Shown piece by piece: positions 6,007-14,838 of a stretch of DNA of 17,199 bases (within the stretch, counting starts at the first letter, position 1; the number at the start of each line of letters is the position of its first letter). The notes under the pieces are model-generated. The model was not told where the DNA came from. It searched no databases and worked only from the letters and a program-made list of their open reading frames with translations. The position numbers and the translations under genes were made by a program. The stretch spans positions 1 through 17,199 of the forward strand of contig DAOVGO010000160.1 in assembly GCA_030672345.1 (NCBI GenBank), written 5' to 3'. Source of the DNA: Methanosarcinales archaeon. GTDB taxonomy: Archaea > Halobacteriota > Methanosarcinia > Methanosarcinales > Methanogasteraceae.

Positions 6007-9000
6007 TGCCAGCGAAATCACCCACACTCGACAACCGGGCATTAAATGACATACTGGAGCAGTTACAGGGGTTAGCTCGCGACAACGTGCCCGAATGGCA
6101 TCCACCAGACGAAGGCGACGCTGGCACAATGCTCCAGCGTATCTTTGCACGGCTGCTCGAGATATCGCTGGAACGGTTGAATAAGGTGCCAGAAAAAAAT
6201 CTGCTCGCTTTCCTTGATGTTATGGGCGTGAGCTTGCTTCCGCCGTCCACCGCAAAGGTACCGCTTAGCTTTTCACTCACACCCGGAAATCCAGCGACCC
6301 TTGTTCCGAAGGATACGCAATCCAGCACTCAGACGAGCGGGGAGCAGCCTGCCGTCATCTTTGAAACCGAGGATGATCTCACGGTCATCCCTGCCCAACT
6401 GACGATGGGCTTTGCGATGGACCCGGCGTGGGATCGATGCGCCGATCAGACGCTCCTGCTCGGGGGGGAGAGTTTCACCAATTTTACGCCGTTTGTCGGA
6501 ACGAAACGGATGCCTCATGTGCTTTACATCGGGGATGATGCGCTGCTTAATTTCAGTCGAGAGACCACTGTAGAATTAAAAATTGAAGAAGGCACCTTTT
6601 CACAAGACGAACAGGAGTGCTTGAAAACACTATCATGGAGGTGCAGGAGTAAGGGCGCAGGAAAAACCAAAATTCCAACGGTTGGGGAAAAAGCACTCCA
6701 GTTCACCATATCCGATCCGATTGATCAGGAAACGGTAAATGGGGTAGGTTTGACGCAAGGCATTCAAAACCGCTGGCTGCGTGGAGTGCTCACCACCCCG
6801 CTCCCGGATGCAAAGGCGGCGCAAGACCTGCGGCTGAAGAACCTTATACTCAAGGTAAGCGCCAACAATCTGCTGCCTGATTTAGCCTTCAGCAATACTG
6901 CACCAGTGGACGTGACCAAAGACTTCCTCCCGTTTGGCGAGGCGCCAAAGATGGGGGATACGTTTTATATCGCCAGCATGGAGGCGCTCTCCAAGGTGGG
7001 TCCCCAGAAAAGCGGCAAAGTCATCGTTGATATCAAAGTGAAGGAGGATGATGCGCAACTCAGTTGGGAATACTGGACGCAAAGCCCCACCCCATGGAAG
7101 AAACTTGAAAATATCGAAGATGAAACGGATCGGTTTACCAATGATGGTACCATTACGTTTGCGCTTCCCGATGATGCTGAGTCAATTGGGCTTCCGACTC
7201 CTGATGTTGTAAGTTACAGACACTATGTCATGCGGGTATCCATCACAGGAGGTGGTTACCAAAGGATACCTTCGATCCGCGGGTTTGGAGTCGGCATCAC
7301 AACAGAAGAAGAGCAATCGAGCGATATCCGCCCATCATGCTTTACCAGTGACTATCCGGTCGATGAGTCCATACTTGTTGATGGTACGATCAACCCCAGA
7401 CTTCTTCGTATCGATTCCAGAGATATTTTCTTCCCCTTCGGCATGGTTCCTAACGTGGGACATACGTTCTACTTCTTATTACCAGAGTATACGCAGAAGG
7501 GGACCGAGGTAACAGCTCAGGTCCAGCTCACACCCCAACCTGTTGTTCAGTTGGTGTGGGACTATCTGGGCAAAGAAGGATGGAGAAGGTTAGGAGTGTC
7601 TGACGGTACCAAGGCATTTATGAAGTCGGGACAGATCGCCTTCAATCGTCCTAATGATCTCGCTTCTGGTGAGGTGAATGGACAGAATAGCTACTGGATT
7701 CGGGCGCGGCTGGTGAGGGGAGTCTACGGCCGCCTGGCTGATTTTATTCCAGTTGACCCTGCCGATCCAGGCAAAGGTTTCAGACTGCGCCCGGGCACAG
7801 GCGCACCAAACGCACCTGTGATCACCTCCCTTCGTCTCGATTACACGGCACAGAGCCAGTCCCCCTTTGTGCTGACTCAGAATGGATTTCTCTACTGCGA
7901 TCAGACCTCGGCGAACACTCCTAACGGATTTGCCCCATTTGTCTCAGTAAAAGATTTGCCGCCTGCGTATGCCGACGCCGTGCCCTCGTTTTACTTCGGC
8001 TTTGATGCGACGTTTCCGGAAAAACCCGTCAAACTGTATGTCGCTGTCGCGCCGCATGCCTTTACAGGAAGTGTGATCAGGGAAAAACGAGCCGCATCCA
8101 CATCTTCATCGGCGCTTCCGCAGCTTACATGGGAATACTTCAACGGTACGGCATGGAGAGAACTGACGGTTTTCGACGGTACAAACAATCTCACTGAATC
8201 AGGCGTGCTGGAGTTCCTCACGCCAACCGATGTCAAACCACTGGCTAAGTTCGACCTCACAAAGCATTACTGGATTCGCGCCCTCTCATCCGGGAATGAC
8301 CCGTTTGACACGCAGCAACTTCGCGGCATCTTCTTAAACACCATTCCCGCGATTCAGGCGGTGACTGTGCAAAACGAGATACTTGGCTCCAGCAATGGGC
8401 AATCCAGCCAGATGCTGCGCTTTTCCCGCACGCCGGTATTGCCAGGGCAGCAGGTCATGGTGCGCGAGCCTGAGCGACCATCCGAAGAGGAATGCGCTGT
8501 AATTCCGGAGGAGGTGGGCAACGACGATGCGCGCCCGGCAGCAGATGAGACTGAAATCTGGGTGCGCTGGCACGAGGTTGCGAACTTCTTTCGATCCGGA
8601 CCGGATAGCCGCCACTACACGCTCGACCGCACAACCGGACTCATCACCTTTGGTGACGGCAAGCATGGGCTGATCCCACAGCACGGGACGAATAACATCA
8701 CTGCTACTTATCGTGTGGGAGGTGGTGCACCGGGCAATCAACCGAAAGGTGCTGTTTCGCAGGTGGTATCTCCGCTGCCAGGCATTGCCGGGGTGACGAA
8801 TCCTGTTGCTGCTGACGGCGGAGCAGCAGCGGAAATGATTCGGATGGTGGATGAGCGTGGACCGCAGACGCTCAAGCACAGGTATCGAGCCGTTTCTTGC
8901 ACCGACCTCGAATGGCTGGCGCGGCAAGCCGCCGGAACGCGCGTGGCGCGTATAAAGTGCATGCCCAACGTGAACCGTAACCTCTGCTTTGAACCGGGTT

Positions 9001-10421
9001 GGGTAACGCTCATCATTATTCCACAGGGCACCGGGGCAAAGCTCTCGCCAGGTTCAGAGCTCATCCGTAAGGTCAAGGACTACCTCAAGACATGCGCTTT
9101 TGCAGGTCTTGCAGAGCAGACACCTGCACGGGTGAATATCATCGGTCCCGGGTACATTCAGGTGGCGGTCACAGCAGGGGTTGTGCCCACGGACATTGAC
9201 AAGACCGAACAGGTCAAGAAGCAGATAATGGACGAACTCGCAGCGTTCTTCCATCCGCTGAAAGGTGGACCGGACGGCAAAGGCTGGAAGTTCGGACGCG
9301 ATGTGTATGAATCTGAAATCTCCAAAGTACTCGAGGACATATCAGGTGTGAGTCATCTGAAGTGGCTGGAGTTGATACCAAACATCGTGCAGCACCGGAT
9401 CACGCTTGCATCTGCGCCGACTGCCGTTATGGATTTTCCTGAAGGCAGTGCGGTGATTACGACGGATAAGAGGAAAGCAGCGCTGCTCGCAGAACCTCTG
9501 CAGATGGGTGCAAGCGTGAACCGGATCGCGGTCAAAGGCTTCAAAGAGGGAGACCGGATCACGAAGGTGCTTGACCTGAAAGTGACCACTGTTGACGAGA
9601 CGAAGCTTGACGTGACTGCAATAGATGGAGAAGAGGTCATCATCGATGCGGTCGGCTTCCCGCGTGGCAGCATCGTGGCGACGTTTGACGGCATGCAGCG
9701 CACGAGACTGGCTGAAGGCGTTACACCCAACAAGGCGATCACTCAAATTATGGTCGAAGATGGTGATTTTGTGAAACCCGGCGACGTATTGACCATATTC
9801 TACCCATTCCCCATGACCATCGCTTCTGTGAAAGTGGAAACGATCACCCCGACGGTGCATGTGCAGTCTGTGTCAGAAAGCACCATCACTGTTCTTCCAT
9901 TCAACAGCGGTGCTGCAGGTCTTCCAGACGGCAGCCCTGTCATGACGTCCGACACCATGCGGCATACTTATCTGGCAGAAGATATTTCGCCCAACCAGAC
10001 TGGGCTCACACAAGTCATCGTGCAGGATGCATCGTTTGCTGCATCGTTTGAGTCCGGCGACTTGTTGATCGTTGACGTGCCTGTGCAAACGCTGGGCATC
10101 GAACCCTACGAAACCGAAATTCCATTCTCGAATGGCAGTCTGTTTGCCACGCTCGACAACCGTGTGCGTATGCCACTGTTAGCTGGAGCTTCACCAGATC
10201 CAGCGAATCAGAAGATCACATCTCTCAAATTACACAATTTCTTAAGCGGCGAGTACATCACTGTTTCTCGACGCGACAGGGCATCTGAGCTGCAGAACCT
10301 GACCGTTCAAAATGTGGAACCGGTGAACGACATCGTTTATCTGGATGACAACTTCCTGGTGTATTCGGGTGCGCATCAGATCACGATGACAGCAGAGCAA
10401 AAACCGTCAGTGGGGCGATAA
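6006..10421 (+). CDS. Giant baseplate wedge protein, gp6/J-like (Afp11-like 'putative baseplate assembly protein')
   Basis: At 1471 residues this is the largest gene here. The N-terminus ('LDNRALNDILEQLQGLARDN', 'VPEWHPPDEGDAGTMLQRIF', 'LNKVPEKNLLAFLDVMGVSL') is the conserved opening of eCIS baseplate J-type proteins. Three beta-rich repeats follow, marked by WEYW (W354), WDYL (W518) and WEYF (W709), each continuing with 'D-G-T', 'F/P' and a 'YWIRA'-like end. The J-like core is at about residues 870-1125 ('TGLITFGDGKHGLIPQHGTN', 'YRVGGGAPGNQPKGAVSQVV', 'YRAVSCTDLEWLARQA', 'KGWKFGRDVYESEISKVLED'). Residues 1144 to about 1435 hold four copies of another beta module. The protein should dimerise in each wedge and form the baseplate ring. 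It is long for the family, mainly through the added C-terminal modules. ATG at 6006 overlaps the previous stop by one base. Confidence 0.92.
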   Translation: MPAKSPTLDNRALNDILEQLQGLARDNVPEWHPPDEGDAGTMLQRIFARLLEISLERLNKVPEKNLLAFLDVMGVSLLPPSTAKVPLSFSLTPGNPATLVPKDTQSSTQTSGEQPAVIFETEDDLTVIPAQLTMGFAMDPAWDRCADQTLLLGGESFTNFTPFVGTKRMPHVLYIGDDALLNFSRETTVELKIEEGTFSQDEQECLKTLSWRCRSKGAGKTKIPTVGEKALQFTISDPIDQETVNGVGLTQGIQNRWLRGVLTTPLPDAKAAQDLRLKNLILKVSANNLLPDLAFSNTAPVDVTKDFLPFGEAPKMGDTFYIASMEALSKVGPQKSGKVIVDIKVKEDDAQLSWEYWTQSPTPWKKLENIEDETDRFTNDGTITFALPDDAESIGLPTPDVVSYRHYVMRVSITGGGYQRIPSIRGFGVGITTEEEQSSDIRPSCFTSDYPVDESILVDGTINPRLLRIDSRDIFFPFGMVPNVGHTFYFLLPEYTQKGTEVTAQVQLTPQPVVQLVWDYLGKEGWRRLGVSDGTKAFMKSGQIAFNRPNDLASGEVNGQNSYWIRARLVRGVYGRLADFIPVDPADPGKGFRLRPGTGAPNAPVITSLRLDYTAQSQSPFVLTQNGFLYCDQTSANTPNGFAPFVSVKDLPPAYADAVPSFYFGFDATFPEKPVKLYVAVAPHAFTGSVIREKRAASTSSSALPQLTWEYFNGTAWRELTVFDGTNNLTESGVLEFLTPTDVKPLAKFDLTKHYWIRALSSGNDPFDTQQLRGIFLNTIPAIQAVTVQNEILGSSNGQSSQMLRFSRTPVLPGQQVMVREPERPSEEECAVIPEEVGNDDARPAADETEIWVRWHEVANFFRSGPDSRHYTLDRTTGLITFGDGKHGLIPQHGTNNITATYRVGGGAPGNQPKGAVSQVVSPLPGIAGVTNPVAADGGAAAEMIRMVDERGPQTLKHRYRAVSCTDLEWLARQAAGTRVARIKCMPNVNRNLCFEPGWVTLIIIPQGTGAKLSPGSELIRKVKDYLKTCAFAGLAEQTPARVNIIGPGYIQVAVTAGVVPTDIDKTEQVKKQIMDELAAFFHPLKGGPDGKGWKFGRDVYESEISKVLEDISGVSHLKWLELIPNIVQHRITLASAPTAVMDFPEGSAVITTDKRKAALLAEPLQMGASVNRIAVKGFKEGDRITKVLDLKVTTVDETKLDVTAIDGEEVIIDAVGFPRGSIVATFDGMQRTRLAEGVTPNKAITQIMVEDGDFVKPGDVLTIFYPFPMTIASVKVETITPTVHVQSVSESTITVLPFNSGAAGLPDGSPVMTSDTMRHTYLAEDISPNQTGLTQVIVQDASFAASFESGDLLIVDVPVQTLGIEPYETEIPFSNGSLFATLDNRVRMPLLAGASPDPANQKITSLKLHNFLSGEYITVSRRDRASELQNLTVQNVEPVNDIVYLDDNFLVYSGAHQITMTAEQKPSVGR
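9435..10270 (+). repeat. Four diverged beta-module repeats at the C-terminus of the giant wedge protein
   Basis: Protein-level repeats begin at residues 1144 (FPEGSAVITTD), 1218 (FPRGSIVATFD), 1306 (LPDGSPVMTSD) and 1374 (FSNGSLFATLD). Each continues with a 'LAE/LAG' step, a 'PN/PD' turn, a strand such as 'ITQIMVEDGDF' and 'GDxLxI'. Spacing is 74, 88 and 68 residues. Copy 3 is very close to a module in the tail protein I-like gene at 11571-11730. Confidence 0.75.
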
Positions 10422-10423
10422 TT

Positions 10424-11338
10424 ATGCCGTTACCAGTGCCAGATCTGGACGACCGGACGTTTGATCAACTGGCAGCCGAGGCACGGGTGCTGATTCCAAA
10501 AAACTTCCCGGAATGGACAGATCATAACCCATCTGACCCGGGCATCACACTGCTGGAGTTGTTCGCATTCCTGCTGGAGGCTGCCATCTACCAGACCAAC
10601 CGCATTCCTGAACGGAGTCTGGAACACTTCGCCGAACTGGTCGGAGTGACGCGAGGAGAGGGCGAAGCAATCGAGAGAATGCTTGGCAGGGCGCTTGAAA
10701 CCCTGGAACCAAAATATCGTGCCATCACCGAAGATGAGTTTGAATATCTGGCAAAAGACGAGTATGAGAAGTTGACAGACCAACCAGACACCATTGCACG
10801 CGCCAGAGCTATACTCGATGTTGAGGACACACCATACGTCTTTCCTGACGAGCAATTCATCAAGGTCATCATCGTTCCGAACGATCCGGATAATCCTGAG
10901 CCGAGACCGGATGATGATCTGCGCCAGGATGTCTTCAAGTTTCTCCGCTCACGATGCCTCATCACAACACGGATAAAGGTCGTTGCGCCGGAGTACACAC
11001 AAGTACAGATCGAAACTACTGTTGTGCGAGATCACGCCAGCAGGCTGGATAGGAAAGCTGTGCAGCGCGACGTAAAGGAAGCTATCACCGAGTTTCTGAG
11101 CCCACTAACTGGCAGCGTGGACAGAAAAGGCTGGGAGTTTGGGCGATCAGTTTTCCGCTCGGAGTTGTATCAGCGAATCGAGGACACTCCCGGAGTGGAT
11201 CATGTAAAGCGATTGCTTATGAACGGTGATGAAACCGTTGGTGAATTACAGCTCTCATCACCCACATCCCTGGTGAGTTTGGATGTGGACGAGAACAAAC
11301 CCGATGTGACAGTGGTGGATACGCAGCGAGAAAAATAA
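10424..11338 (+). CDS. Second, short gp6/J-like baseplate protein
   Basis: This 304-residue protein is a compact paralogue of the preceding gene product. The N-terminus ('LPVPDLDDRTFDQLAAEARV', 'FPEWTDHNPSDPGITLLELF', 'YQTNRIPERSLEHFAELVGV') parallels the opening of the giant protein. The C-terminal half has the J-type domain: 'VQIETTVVRDHASRLDRKAV', 'VKEAITEFLSPLTGSVDRKG', 'WEFGRSVFRSELYQRIEDTP' and 'GVDHVKRLLMNGD'. It lacks the middle beta repeats and the C-terminal modules. Its likely role is a wedge subunit pairing with the larger copy, as gp6-like proteins work as dimers; that pairing is inferred. The gene begins two bases after the previous stop and is followed thirteen bases later by the tail protein I-like gene. 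Confidence 0.9.
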   Translation: MPLPVPDLDDRTFDQLAAEARVLIPKNFPEWTDHNPSDPGITLLELFAFLLEAAIYQTNRIPERSLEHFAELVGVTRGEGEAIERMLGRALETLEPKYRAITEDEFEYLAKDEYEKLTDQPDTIARARAILDVEDTPYVFPDEQFIKVIIVPNDPDNPEPRPDDDLRQDVFKFLRSRCLITTRIKVVAPEYTQVQIETTVVRDHASRLDRKAVQRDVKEAITEFLSPLTGSVDRKGWEFGRSVFRSELYQRIEDTPGVDHVKRLLMNGDETVGELQLSSPTSLVSLDVDENKPDVTVVDTQREK

Positions 11339-11351
11339 GGAGTGTGCAGAC

Positions 11352-12710
11352 ATGCCGAATAACGTGCGACCGATTCAATTTCATGACCACCTGCCTGAGG
11401 TGTTCCGGGTGGGTGAGGATAAAAGTACCTTCTTAAGCAAATTTCTTACAGCATTCGAGTTGGTGTTCGAGGAACTGGAGGCAGCCATCGAGGGCACTCC
11501 GGGTGGAATGTTGCAACTCACTTTTCAATCCGCCACTGGTACTGAGATCACAGTTACACGGTTTAACACCGGTCATGTAGGGTTCCCGGTCGGTACCACT
11601 GTCACTACCGCATCCAGGCACACAACACTCAAGCAAGCGATTCCAGCCAATCAGACTGGCATTACCCGGATCGAAGTTGAAGATGACTCATTTGCTGCTG
11701 CCCTTGAGACAGGCGACATTCTATATATGTATCCAGGCGGCATTCCGGATCTGTTCACTGGCGGCATACCAGATCTGTTCAGCCCGGACAAAACCCCGCC
11801 GCCGCAGTTTGTGCACCGATCAGAGCAGGATTTCGAGTATCTCAAGTATCTGGCAAGCTGGATTGCGCTGCCGCTGCGTACCGACGTGATTCAGTACGAA
11901 GGAGAGTATTTGTTTAGCTGGGACAAAATTCCAGGAAACGACAACGAAATACTCATAGAATTTCTAAAACAGAATTTTGGTATTGACTGGGTAAAAACAG
12001 CCAAAATCGAAAAAATCGATGACGGTAAGACCATAAAAGTATCTACTGAGATGAATTCTCTTTCGATAAGACTTAACGATGAAAAAACCAGAGTAACCTT
12101 ATCAATCGATGATGATAGAACCGATGAATTCATTGTGAAGACGGAAAATGGTAAGCTGAACGTATACGAAGGGGAAACCGATGCAGAGTATGCTGCAAGA
12201 AGAACAGAATGGAACAGACTCTTCTTCAAGACTGCGATTCCACATAATAAAGAGCGCAGCACCCTGCCTGGAATGGAGTGGCTGCTGCGAGCATGGCTTA
12301 AAGACGACATGCTGCAGACCACCAGACCCATCCTTACAGATCTGACCAGGGCGCATACGGACGTGGATGCGATCTTCCAGCTGGGCGAGACTGCCACAGT
12401 GGGTGTGGACACAGTGCTTGGTGAGGGACCACCATTCTTCTTCATTGCCGACCTGGTAACAGACCCGACGGTGCGGGAACTGCACAATCCTGGCTGGCTC
12501 GATGTTTTCCAGCGGGCTGCACGCTTTCTGCTCGATGCGGAAAAGCCTGCACACACCTACTATCAATTGCGTGTGCGGGCGCACACGATGCAGCTTGCGC
12601 CAGAAAATGAGCCAGAAAATGACATGGACAAAACGTCAGACGAGGTTTATGCACAGTTGGGCGAGACCACGCTGCTGTGGGATGCGCCCTGGATATATGA
12701 TAGCGATTGA
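11352..12710 (+). CDS. Tail protein I-like baseplate protein (Afp12-like) with two inserted segments
   Basis: This 452-residue protein resembles the gpI/gp7-type wedge component found after J-like genes. The framework is an N-terminal helical part ('HLPEVFRVGEDKSTFLSKFL', 'TAFELVFEELEAAIEGTPGG'), a 'DFEYLKYLASWIALPLRTD' segment, a 'STLPGMEWLLRAWL' segment where relatives carry a 'GT..GLE.LL' motif, and a C-terminal ferredoxin-like part ending 'HTYYQLRVRAHTMQL'. Two stretches interrupt it. Residues about 74-128 are a beta module like those in the giant wedge protein. Residues about 184-281 are an AT-rich beta-strand domain inserted between the 'LPLRTD' and 'EWNRLF' segments. A short tandem GGIPDLF(T/S) duplication lies at residues 129-144. 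Family assignment rests on framework motifs and position. ATG follows AAGGAGTG. Confidence 0.82.
   Translation: MPNNVRPIQFHDHLPEVFRVGEDKSTFLSKFLTAFELVFEELEAAIEGTPGGMLQLTFQSATGTEITVTRFNTGHVGFPVGTTVTTASRHTTLKQAIPANQTGITRIEVEDDSFAAALETGDILYMYPGGIPDLFTGGIPDLFSPDKTPPPQFVHRSEQDFEYLKYLASWIALPLRTDVIQYEGEYLFSWDKIPGNDNEILIEFLKQNFGIDWVKTAKIEKIDDGKTIKVSTEMNSLSIRLNDEKTRVTLSIDDDRTDEFIVKTENGKLNVYEGETDAEYAARRTEWNRLFFKTAIPHNKERSTLPGMEWLLRAWLKDDMLQTTRPILTDLTRAHTDVDAIFQLGETATVGVDTVLGEGPPFFFIADLVTDPTVRELHNPGWLDVFQRAARFLLDAEKPAHTYYQLRVRAHTMQLAPENEPENDMDKTSDEVYAQLGETTLLWDAPWIYDSD
11571..11730 (+). repeat. Beta module shared with the giant wedge protein
   Basis: The encoded stretch 'FPVGTTVTTASRHTTLKQAI' plus 'PANQTGITRIEVEDDSFAAA' and 'LETGDILYMY' aligns without gaps over most of its length with copy 3 in the giant protein ('SPNQTGLTQVIVQDASFAAS', 'FESGDLLIVD'). 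The preceding 'EITVTRFNTG' matches 'TITVLPFNSG' there. Confidence 0.75.
11736..11783 (+). repeat. 24-bp tandem duplication encoding GGIPDLF(T/S)
   Basis: Two adjacent 24-base units (11736-11759 and 11760-11783) encode GGIPDLFT and GGIPDLFS. They sit at the junction between the inserted beta module and the conserved 'DFEYLKYLASW' framework, which suggests slippage at a linker. Confidence 0.9.
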
Positions 12711-12711
12711 T

Positions 12712-12724
12712 AGGCATGATGCCT
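12712..12724. repeat. Small perfect inverted repeat before the fibre gene
   Basis: AGGCATGATGCCT has two six-base arms around a single G. It lies in the 36-base gap ahead of the fibre gene. It is too short for a convincing terminator and has no T run; an operator or chance palindrome are both possible. Confidence 0.3.
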
Positions 12725-12746
12725 TGAAAAGAAAGGAGGAATAAAT

Positions 12747-14822
12747 ATGGCAGATATAACCAAGCGAATGAATTACTTTGACAGACAGTTCTTGAGAGCA
12801 AAGGACTTTCAGGATGAACAGGATTACCACATCGACAGGCGGAGGCGGCACAATCGGCTGCTGCACACGCCTGGAGTGGCGGAAGGTCTCGAGGTTACCG
12901 GTAAGACGGGCACGAATATTGTGACAGTGAGTAAAGGAACAGCGATCAATCCTAAGGGGCAGGAGATTGTCCTGGATGATCAACGAACTGTGCACATGCC
13001 AACTGTGTCCATGTCTGAGGATGAAACATGCACTGTGGAGATATACATCGCCTACAGCGAGGATAAGACCGATCCCAGCAGTGACCCTGGTGTGGCTGGC
13101 GAGACGCGCACCACAGAGAGTCATATCTTCCCCCTGCGGCTTATCCGTGATGAATCTGTAGATCCTGTGCCTCCAGATGGCGTGTTGCTGGCCGATGCCA
13201 CGTTGACCAACAATGGGTATCTGAATACCAATCCTGATAACACTGTCCGTGTGCGCATGGGAATTGTCCTGGATGATCTGACAATTCGCAGTCTCACACT
13301 CAAACGCGGAGGTGTTGCTTCAGGTGAGTGGCCCGAGCTTACGTGCAGCCAGGCAAACCAGGCCGCTCTGGAAGGAGATTTAAACGTTACCGGCACACTA
13401 ACCGGACAACTCGGCTCCAATATGGTCGGTACAGACCAGATTGTCAACAACAATGTCACCATGAACAAATTGGCAGCACCGGTCAGGTCGGCCATAAATG
13501 CACCAATCGTCAGCGTTGATGGGGTGAGCAATCCAGGTGGAAACATCGACCTGATCCCAGCCAATACCATCACCATCGCCCCGGACGATGCCAACGATCG
13601 GATCACCATTGGCGAGAATCATTCGGCACGCACGAATAATCCGCACGGCACCACCGCGGCACATGTGAAAGCTCTCTCTCTAAACGGCGGGACTTTAAGT
13701 GGTGATCTTCAGGTCAATGACAGTGTCCGTATCGGTGTATCCGGAACCGGAACCGGATGGAAAATTGGTATTAATAGCAGTGCATCCGGCAGCGGTCCCA
13801 AACGTGCAGGCTCCTTCTCAGCAAATAGTGGAGAAGGCGAAGATCGCACCAATGCCCTTTCTGCTTATGCAAACAGTTCAGGGGATGGGCAGGTGAATGG
13901 ACTGAGTGTCAGAGCATACGGAACCGGAACCGGAGGGAAATTTGGTATTGATAGCAATGTATCCGGCAGCGGTCAAAAATGTGCAGGCAACTTCTCAGCA
14001 ACTAGTGGAGAAGGCGAAGATTACACCAATGCACTTTATGCTTATGCCAGCAGTTCAGGGAATGGACCGGCATATGGGCTTATGGGTTACGCAGTCGGTG
14101 ATGGAAAAGGTCCGAAATACGGTGTTTATGGTTCTGCTGGCGGCAAGGAGGGGACTAAATATGCAGGATATTTTCAGGGAAATGTCCATGTGCAGGGTGC
14201 CCTCTCTAAAACATCCGGATCATTCTTGATCGACCATCCGCTTGACCCCTATAACAAAACCTTGCGTCATAGCTTTGTTGAATCGCCGGAGGATCTCTGC
14301 CTCTACCGTGGTAAGGCCAAACTCGACTCTAAAGGTCGGGCCACCGTCAAGATGCCCGAATATTTTCCCATACTCACGAAAGAGGAAGAGGCAACCGTTA
14401 CATTGACACCAGTAGGCAAAAAACCGTTTCTTCTAAGTTTCGAATGGGCTAGTAAATTTACAGCTTTCACGATTTTCGGTACGCCCAATGCAGAGGCGAC
14501 ATACATTGTGCTTGCTGATCGAGATGACCCATCAATCCACCATTTTCGCCGGCCTGTGGAAGAGGATAAGGGAGACGGGAACTTTGAAAAGGGAAAACTG
14601 CTCTGTCCCGAAGCCTACAGTCGCCCTCGTGAAATGGGGGTTGGTTATTTTGAGGAGGAATATCGACCCCCAGAAATAGAACCCCAGCAGATAATAGAAG
14701 AGCATGAAAAAATAATGGAAGAACAGAAGCAAAGGGAAGAAGAACACAGGAAAGTAATGGAAAAACTTAGGGAAATGGAGGAAAGCCACAGGCAAAAAGG
14801 AGGGCAACCTTCAGGAAAGTGA
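12747..14822 (+). CDS. Tail fibre-like protein (receptor-binding candidate)
   Basis: This 691-residue protein probably forms the trimeric fibre that attaches the particle to its target. The N-terminus ('MNYFDRQFLRAKDFQDEQDY', 'HIDRRRRHNRLLHTPGVAEG') is the baseplate-anchoring domain seen in eCIS and phage fibres. The middle has 'NPHGTTAAHVKALSLNGGTL', a typical fibre shaft element, then two 59-residue glycine-rich repeats and a weaker third ('KYGVYGSAGGKEGTKYAGYF'). A conserved C-terminal domain follows ('GSFLIDHPLDPYNKTLRHSF', 'VESPEDLCLYRGKAKLDSKG', 'VKMPEYFPIL', 'LCPEAYSRPREMGV'), known from many fibre-like surface proteins. The last roughly 55 residues are a charged coiled coil ('EEHEKIMEEQKQREEEHRKV'). 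The strong site GAAAGGAGGAATAA precedes ATG 12747. Target specificity cannot be read from the sequence. Confidence 0.88.
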   Translation: MADITKRMNYFDRQFLRAKDFQDEQDYHIDRRRRHNRLLHTPGVAEGLEVTGKTGTNIVTVSKGTAINPKGQEIVLDDQRTVHMPTVSMSEDETCTVEIYIAYSEDKTDPSSDPGVAGETRTTESHIFPLRLIRDESVDPVPPDGVLLADATLTNNGYLNTNPDNTVRVRMGIVLDDLTIRSLTLKRGGVASGEWPELTCSQANQAALEGDLNVTGTLTGQLGSNMVGTDQIVNNNVTMNKLAAPVRSAINAPIVSVDGVSNPGGNIDLIPANTITIAPDDANDRITIGENHSARTNNPHGTTAAHVKALSLNGGTLSGDLQVNDSVRIGVSGTGTGWKIGINSSASGSGPKRAGSFSANSGEGEDRTNALSAYANSSGDGQVNGLSVRAYGTGTGGKFGIDSNVSGSGQKCAGNFSATSGEGEDYTNALYAYASSSGNGPAYGLMGYAVGDGKGPKYGVYGSAGGKEGTKYAGYFQGNVHVQGALSKTSGSFLIDHPLDPYNKTLRHSFVESPEDLCLYRGKAKLDSKGRATVKMPEYFPILTKEEEATVTLTPVGKKPFLLSFEWASKFTAFTIFGTPNAEATYIVLADRDDPSIHHFRRPVEEDKGDGNFEKGKLLCPEAYSRPREMGVGYFEEEYRPPEIEPQQIIEEHEKIMEEQKQREEEHRKVMEKLREMEESHRQKGGQPSGK
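13743..14096 (+). repeat. Two 177-bp tandem repeats in the fibre gene
   Basis: Copies at 13743-13919 and 13920-14096 have a 59-codon period. Both start with GGAACCGGAACCGGA and encode 'GTGTGxKxGI', 'SGSG', 'FSAxSGEGED', 'TNAL' and 'AYAxSSGxG' steps. Base-level similarity is high through most of the unit, and a third, much weaker protein-level copy follows. Confidence 0.85.
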
Positions 14823-14838
14823 GGCAGGAGATTCGATT

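Noticed and set aside
12102..12584. Minus-strand open frame of 160 codons opposite the tail protein I-like gene
   Set aside because: It is a shadow of a well-supported plus-strand gene, with no ribosome binding site, domain or context of its own. The same applies to other long minus-strand frames, such as 5578-6150, 8334-8927 and 15318-15968.
13743..14160. CRISPR-like or minisatellite array in the fibre gene
   Set aside because: The units are 177 bases, in frame, only two to three copies, and have no short repeats with unique spacers. They encode a fibre shaft repeat.
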